64,000 nt of DNA from Nostoc sp. UHCC 0926. GTDB taxonomy: Bacteria > Cyanobacteriota > Cyanobacteriia > Cyanobacteriales > Nostocaceae. The notes below the pieces were generated by a model. The model did no database searches, was not told where the DNA came from, and worked only from the letters and a program-made list of their open reading frames with translations. Shown one piece after another: positions 59,287 through 64,000 of this stretch. Position 1 is the stretch's first letter. Every line of letters starts with the position of its first letter. A program made the translations under genes and the position numbers. Where the stretch lies: assembly GCF_028623165.1 (NCBI RefSeq), contig NZ_CP117768.1, forward strand, positions 1 to 64,000. Direction: 5' to 3'.

Positions 59287-60453
59287 CTAACCTGCTCCAA
59301 CGCCGCTTAAAGCTTGTAGTGCATCCCGCACTCGTTGATTGCGAATTTCACCAGCGTGGGTAACGCAAGCTGCATCAACGATGTCGTCGCTAAAGTCAAC
59401 CTGCAAAGCTTTGTCTTTAATTAGCAGTTGCATTAACGAAGTTACGTTCTTGGCATACAATTGGCTGGCGTGAATTGGCATTGATGATGGGAGATTGATG
59501 GGGCCGATAATTGTCACGCCGTTCCAGACAATATCTTTGCCGGGTTCGGTGCAGGCGCAGTTACCACCCTGATCAGCAGCCAAATCCACAATCACTGAAC
59601 CGGGTTTCATTTGGGCCACCATTTCTTCTGTAACCAGCCGTGGTGCTTGTCTCCCAGGAACTTGGGCGGTGGTAATCACCACATCAGAATTTTTGACGTG
59701 TTCGGCGACAACTTCTTGGGTACGTTGTTTGCTAGCCTCAGAGATTTCCTTGGCGTAACCACCTGCGGCGACGGTTTCTTCTTCTAATTTGACTTCAACG
59801 AATTTTGCCCCTAAGCTTTGAACTTCTTCTTTAACAGCGGGACGGATATCAAAGGCTTCTACCACTGCTCCCAAACGTCTAGCGGTGGCGATCGCTTGCA
59901 ATCCGGCTACACCAGCGCCCATAATAAATACTTTCGCTGGAGCGATCGTACCTGCGGCTGTGGTTAACATCGGAAAATATTTCGGTAATGCCGCTGCGGC
60001 AATTAATACTGCCTTATAACCTGCTAATGAAGCTTGCGAGGACAAAGCATCCATACTTTGCGCCCTGGTAGTACGGGGAATCATTTCCATACTCAAGGCT
60101 GTGACTTTCCGATTTGCCAGTTGCTGCGCCACAACAGGATTTCCCAAAGGATTGAGGAAACTGAGTAATACAGCCCCTTCCTTTAACAAGTCAATTTCTG
60201 AGCGTCCATCTTCTCGCTCTTGCGGTGGGCTGACTTTCAGCAGAATATCTGTTTCGCCCCATAGTTTGGCAGTATCGCTGATTATTGTGGCTCCTGCTGC
60301 TTCATAGTCAGTATCGTTGAAAAAAGATCGCTCCCCTGCACCTGTTTCTACCCAGACTTCCAAACCTTGTTTTACTAATCGAGCAACGGTGTCAGGAATT
60401 AATGCTACACGACGTTCACAAACTTCAATTTCTTTAGCAACTGCTATTCTCAT
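59287..60453 (-). CDS. pntAa: NAD(P) transhydrogenase subunit alpha part 1
   Basis: 388-aa soluble NAD-binding subunit of the alanine-dehydrogenase/transhydrogenase fold. The N-terminal MRIAVAKEIEVCERRVALIP is standard. The Rossmann motif is FIMGAGVAGLQAIATARRLGA. RQAPRLVTEEMV and VDLAADQGGNC mark the NAD site region. ATG 60453 has AGGAG upstream; a TTG frame 12 codons longer is rejected. First gene of a three-gene operon. Confidence 0.95.
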   Translation of the reverse strand: MRIAVAKEIEVCERRVALIPDTVARLVKQGLEVWVETGAGERSFFNDTDYEAAGATIISDTAKLWGETDILLKVSPPQEREDGRSEIDLLKEGAVLLSFLNPLGNPVVAQQLANRKVTALSMEMIPRTTRAQSMDALSSQASLAGYKAVLIAAAALPKYFPMLTTAAGTIAPAKVFIMGAGVAGLQAIATARRLGAVVEAFDIRPAVKEEVQSLGAKFVEVKLEEETVAAGGYAKEISEASKQRTQEVVAEHVKNSDVVITTAQVPGRQAPRLVTEEMVAQMKPGSVIVDLAADQGGNCACTEPGKDIVWNGVTIIGPINLPSSMPIHASQLYAKNVTSLMQLLIKDKALQVDFSDDIVDAACVTHAGEIRNQRVRDALQALSGVGAG

Positions 60454-60489
60454 GAAATCTCCTGAAGATAAATACCTAATCTTTGCCAA

Positions 60490-61215
60490 GTAAGCGATTG
60501 TCTAGATGAGGGATATCCCGCACTCTATAGTACTTAGGCAGGAACATCAGCTATGACTTTTACTTGTAGATTGAACCTTGAAACTTTCCTCTCCCACTCT
60601 TAGCTGTCCAGGCAAAGCCTGACTTTGCCGCTTGCAGATGTCATATTTTCAGATAGTTGCAAACAGGGTTACGTATTGCACATCCTAGATTGATTCCCAA
60701 ATTTTGCATCTTTATCTTCAGCTTATTTTCGGGATTGAGAAATTTTGGTATTCCTTTCTTATAGAGTAATATTGACCCAATTTTGAAAGCTTTATAATTT
60801 CCAAATCAAATTTTAATGATTACGACTTTGATTCAAACTCATTTTAATCAATTTAGCCCAAGTTAACTGGTGATCGTTAATGGCACGCCTCAATTTTTAT
60901 CACAAAATTATCAAATTTAGATACACTTATACATATTTGGAAACACAATCCAATCCCAACTGTGTTTCTATTTAGTTCAAAATTTGACCAACCTAGTCAT
61001 CAAATCATCACTCTGTAAGGGTAATCAAGTAAATTGATTATATGTAGGTTTTATAACTAAGTAATTTTCCTGCCACCCAAACCTCAGGAAGGATGGCACT
61101 TTTTGTTGTTACTGAACGTCAATTGTCAGGAACTGAGTAGTAAACTTTAGTAACGAATACTAACACACGGTTATTTTAGATAACAGATTTATATTTTGGT
61201 AGAGGAAGCTGAATT
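60490..61215. other. Intergenic between divergent pntAa and DUF2808 gene
   Basis: 726 bp, AT-rich, with no ORF or clear RNA fold. It must contain divergent promoters. Confidence 0.45.
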
Positions 61216-61728
61216 ATGCGACGTTTACTTTCCGCTTTGGCCGTGACTAGCTGTTTAGTGACTGGATTTCCAGCCCTGACTTGGGCACAAAGTTTACCTG
61301 GATTTACGCTGTTTAGCGGCGTTAAAGCCGAAAATCAATTGCCCTTTAGGTTAGATTTTGGTGGACAAGCTAATGGTTGGGATCGATACATATTAAGGAT
61401 TCCAGCGAAAAGAATGAAATTGGCAGTTGGTCAATTTGCCATTAACTATCCTGATTATTACAAAGGAACTTTTGACCAGAAAAAAATTGAAGTCCGAGTC
61501 AAAGGCAAAGCAGTTCCGCTTTCTGAGGTGAAGTGGGACAAAGAAGGTAAGCTGATTAATATTTTTCCCCAAGATCCGGTGCCAGCAGGTAGCGCAGTTG
61601 AGGTAGTCTTATCTAACGTGAAAAACCCAGCCTTCGGCGGAGTTTACTACTTTAACTGTCAAGTGCTCTCCCCTGGCGATGTGCCACTACTACGCTACAT
61701 GGGAACATGGATTTTGAGCATCAATTAA
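61216..61728 (+). CDS. DUF2808 secreted protein (170 aa)
   Basis: Signal peptide about 1-24 (cleavage after TWA). The mature domain has the DUF2808 pattern: YILRIPAKRMKLAVGQFAI, INYPDYYKGTFD, PVPAGSAVEVVLSNVKNP and a C-terminal YYFNCQVLSPGD. Periplasmic or outer-envelope; function unknown. GAGGAAG precedes the ATG. Confidence 0.88.
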   Translation: MRRLLSALAVTSCLVTGFPALTWAQSLPGFTLFSGVKAENQLPFRLDFGGQANGWDRYILRIPAKRMKLAVGQFAINYPDYYKGTFDQKKIEVRVKGKAVPLSEVKWDKEGKLINIFPQDPVPAGSAVEVVLSNVKNPAFGGVYYFNCQVLSPGDVPLLRYMGTWILSIN

Positions 61729-61748
61729 GCTTGGGAGTGGGGAGTAAG

Positions 61749-61884
61749 AATTTTAGATTTTAGATTTTGGATTTTAGATTGAAATTTAATCCAAAAGAAA
61801 GACGCTCGATAGCGAAGAGGAGAGCGAGTTCGCGAGTGTCTCACTCGCTAGCATTACGCTATTATCAATCCAAAATCCAAAATT
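61749..61884. repeat. MITE-like element with A/T-rich inverted ends
   Basis: TTTTAGATTTTGGATTTTAG near 61755-61778 is the approximate inverse of AATCCAAAATCCAAAATT (61867-61884). Between them lie internal palindromes around CGAGTGTCTCACTCG. It is a noncoding spacer between the DUF2808 gene and rpmH. Confidence 0.5.
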
Positions 61885-61955
61885 GAATTTCCTAATAAAG
61901 TGATACAATTAGAGATTGTGAGTTTTTTATAAAAATCACCTAAGAGGAGAATGGT

Positions 61956-62090
61956 ATGAAAAGAACACTGGGCGGTACTAGTCGTAAGAGAAAAAGAACC
62001 TCTGGTTTTCGCGCCAGAATGCGGACACCAGACGGCAGAAATGTGATTAGCGCCAGGAGAAGAAAAGGACGTCACCGTCTGAGCGTTTAG
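61956..62090 (+). CDS. rpmH: 50S ribosomal protein L34
   Basis: 44 aa, very basic: [20 protein letters not shown] and [20 protein letters not shown] are the standard L34 sequence. AGAGGAGA lies about 7 bases upstream. First gene of the rpmH-rnpA-PH-yidC cluster. Confidence 0.97.
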   Translation: MKRTLGGTSRKRKRTSGFRARMRTPDGRNVISARRRKGRHRLSV

Positions 62091-62115
62091 GCCATATTCA
62101 GCTAAAAGAGCATCT

Positions 62116-62538
62116 GTGGCTTTGCCCAAAGCAAATCGGCTAAAATCTCGCAAGGATTTCCAGGCAGTTTTCCGGGAAGGAATTCGGCGTCATGGCTCTT
62201 ATTTAACATTGAGAGCCTTAAAGCCGTTGTGTTTAATAAAACCTTCTTTGGACACTGCCACCCAGACTACACAAGCAACTGACTCAGCACATCTTGCCAG
62301 CACGCGAATTGGCATTTCCATTAGCACGAAAGTCAGCAAAAGGGCAGTGGTTCGCAACCGAATCAAACGGCAAATTACTGCTGCTTTGCACAACTTGCTG
62401 CCCAAATTATCACCAGGATGGCGGCTAGTGGTCATTGTCAAACCCACAGCAGCAGAATCTAAGTGCGTAAGCCCACAATTTCTGCAAGAATTAGAGCAGT
62501 TGTTGGCACAAGCCGAGGTGTTCGATGGGAATTCGTGA
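62116..62538 (+). CDS. rnpA: Ribonuclease P protein component
   Basis: 140 aa. Protein subunit that helps the RNase P RNA process tRNA 5' ends. LPKANRLKSRKDFQAVFREG and the RNR-box KRAVVRNRIKRQI are visible. A ~20-residue Thr/Gln-rich insertion (DTATQTTQATDSAH) sits in the middle. The start is GTG (62116). It lies 26 bp after rpmH and overlaps the next gene by 14 bp. Confidence 0.95.
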   Translation: MALPKANRLKSRKDFQAVFREGIRRHGSYLTLRALKPLCLIKPSLDTATQTTQATDSAHLASTRIGISISTKVSKRAVVRNRIKRQITAALHNLLPKLSPGWRLVVIVKPTAAESKCVSPQFLQELEQLLAQAEVFDGNS

Positions 62539-62917
62539 AGATGTTTATTATGAAGGTGGGCCCCATATTGGGGATTTGATTATCAACCTGCTGATAGGGT
62601 TAACTGTCGTTGGCATACCATTAACAGTTGGGGCAATTGTCAGGGCATTGTGGCTGCGTTTCCGCATCACTGATCGCCGAATTACCGTGACGGGAGGTTG
62701 GCAGGGGCGCGATCGCACTGACATAATTTACTCAGAAATTGTCAAAGTCGTCACAATCCCCCGTGGCATTGGCTTATGGGGAGATATGGTGCTAACCCTA
62801 AGAAATGGGAGTCGTCTAGAATTGCGTGCAATTCCCAAATTTCGGGAAGTCTATGACTATATCAATGAAAGAATAGCTGCGAAAAATCCCGAATATAGCA
62901 GCACTGCCAATAAGTGA
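62525..62917 (+). CDS. PH-domain (bPH2-type) membrane protein (130 aa)
   Basis: One hydrophobic hairpin (about 17-45, IINLLIGLTVVGIPLTVGAIV) is followed by a bacterial PH-like domain (FRITDRRITVTGGWQGRDRTDIIYSEI). The ATG overlaps the end of rnpA, so it is translationally coupled. It is a regular member of the cyanobacterial rnpA-yidC cluster; role unknown. Confidence 0.9.
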   Translation: MGIREDVYYEGGPHIGDLIINLLIGLTVVGIPLTVGAIVRALWLRFRITDRRITVTGGWQGRDRTDIIYSEIVKVVTIPRGIGLWGDMVLTLRNGSRLELRAIPKFREVYDYINERIAAKNPEYSSTANK

Positions 62918-63138
62918 TGGGATTAGGGAAAGCAGGGGAGGCAGTGCGTTGCGCGGATTCCCCGCGTTTTAGCAACTGCCGTGTAGCAGGAAAAAATAAA
63001 AGAGAAGAACCAATACACAATGCCCCATGCCCCATTTAAATGTGCGGCTATCCGTAGTCAAGGATAGTCGCCGATAAATGATCATTTAGATAAATTAGAT
63101 TCAGTCAGTTTACAGTACCTCAGGTTGAATTCAGAATA

Positions 63139-64000
63139 ATGGATTTTGGTATCGGCTTTCTCTCGAACAACGTGATGCTGCCAATCATAGATTTTTTCTA
63201 TGGTATTGTGCCTAGCTACGGATTAGCGATCGTTGCTTTGACATTGATAGTCCGCTTCGCGCTCTATCCCCTGAGTGCTGGCTCAATTCGCAACATGCGG
63301 AAGATGCGGATTGTACAACCTCTGATGCAGAAGCGGATGGCAGCAATCAAAGAGCGCTATAAAGATGAACCGCAAAAGCAGCAGGAGGAAATGGTCAATG
63401 TCCAAAAAGAATTTGGCAACCCCTTGGCAGGCTGTTTTCCATTACTAGTGCAAATGCCGGTCTTATTAGCGCTGTTTGCCACTTTGCGGGGTTCGCCTTT
63501 TTCAAGTGCGAACTACAGCGTTAACTTGCAAATCTTTCCCGCAGAACAAATCGAACAAATTCAACCGCAAGCCTTTGCCACTGCTGCTCAAAATATTTAC
63601 GTTGCAGATGGGGAACACGTTAAAGTAGCTGCAATCCTTCCCAGTGGTAACAAACTAACGGTGGGAGAACAAACTAAGATCCAATATCAGACTATTCAAG
63701 GCAAACCATTTCAGGTACTCTTAGCAGAACACCCAGAAAATAAGCTGATTCCTGATTGGAAAGTCACCAAAGGTGAAGATCGGATAAAAATTGATACCCA
63801 GGGCAATGTAGAAGCCTTGCAGCCCGGAGAAGTCACCATTCAAGGAACAATTCCTGGACTAGCAGCAGAAAAAGGCTTTTTATTCATTGATGCTTTAGGC
63901 AGGGTTGGTGCAACTGATCCAGATGGCACAATCCACTGGGATATTGTCGGCATGATCGTCTTCTTTGGAATTAGCCTTTATGTTAGCCAAATGCTTTCTG
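63139..64000 (+). CDS. yidC: Membrane protein insertase YidC (partial, runs off the window)
   Basis: 287 codons are visible. It begins [20 protein letters not shown] and contains [37 protein letters not shown] and the [20 protein letters not shown] helix typical of YidC/Alb3/Oxa1. A soluble insert (about 120-260) precedes the next membrane helices. It inserts thylakoid and plasma membrane proteins. The 221-bp gap before it holds only a short repeat-like stretch. Confidence 0.95.
   Translation, partial: MDFGIGFLSNNVMLPIIDFFYGIVPSYGLAIVALTLIVRFALYPLSAGSIRNMRKMRIVQPLMQKRMAAIKERYKDEPQKQQEEMVNVQKEFGNPLAGCFPLLVQMPVLLALFATLRGSPFSSANYSVNLQIFPAEQIEQIQPQAFATAAQNIYVADGEHVKVAAILPSGNKLTVGEQTKIQYQTIQGKPFQVLLAEHPENKLIPDWKVTKGEDRIKIDTQGNVEALQPGEVTIQGTIPGLAAEKGFLFIDALGRVGATDPDGTIHWDIVGMIVFFGISLYVSQMLS

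Overview
The window looks like the chromosome of a filamentous, heterocyst-forming-type cyanobacterium close to Nostoc. It has abundant HIP1 octamers (GCGATCGC), petN, the cyanobacterial form of gshA, a split pntAa/pntAb/pntB set, a candidate cyanobacteriochrome kinase, an ethylene-receptor-like kinase, and many short dispersed repeats of Nostoc type. No tools were used, so family names rest on motif and sequence recognition.

Layout. 1-5.3 kb: tRNA-Met, an M23/LysM envelope peptidase, trmL and gshA, all on the minus strand. 5.8-15.8 kb: a minus-strand block of HDAC-like deacetylase, a very large SF1 (Upf1/DNA2-like) helicase and a PLD-type nuclease. The helicase/PLD junction occurs twice, on either side of a 2.5 kb insert carrying a PNKP-like HAD phosphatase, a bulb-lectin and a small membrane ORF. 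Scraps of a second deacetylase, helicase and PLD copy remain, which is the scar of an old tandem duplication. 15.9-20.2 kb: MscS channel, MBL-fold protein, alpha/beta hydrolase and Ser/Thr kinase.

20.3-34.7 kb is accessory. It holds a 1,533-residue two-partner-secretion adhesin, a 13-unit 21-bp tandem repeat, a CHAT-AAA gene split by an internally deleted IS1634-like element (removing the element and one 6-bp duplication restores the reading frame), a PD-(D/E)XK-like nuclease, an AAA/WD40 protein with nine near-identical blades, a RelE-type toxin-antitoxin pair framed by direct repeats, a second 21-bp array, and a chimeric HicB/HicA-like remnant. 34.7-43.9 kb: a UPF0182 membrane protein, small hypotheticals, a decayed neutral invertase fused to a dehydrogenase fragment, and two secreted proteins. 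44-54.8 kb: Mn/Fe superoxide dismutase, a DEDD exonuclease, two sensor kinases in one operon (the first with an ethylene-binding-like membrane domain), petN, and a four-GAF sensor kinase.

55.4-57.3 kb is the most distinctive locus: a PvuII-type restriction-modification system. The controller-like HTH and the PvuII-like endonuclease are one polypeptide, the N4-cytosine methyltransferase faces it tail to tail, and palindromic operator-like sites flank a good promoter upstream of the fusion. The remainder is core: pntAa-pntAb-pntB, a DUF2808 protein, and the rpmH-rnpA-PH-domain-yidC cluster, with yidC cut by the window end.
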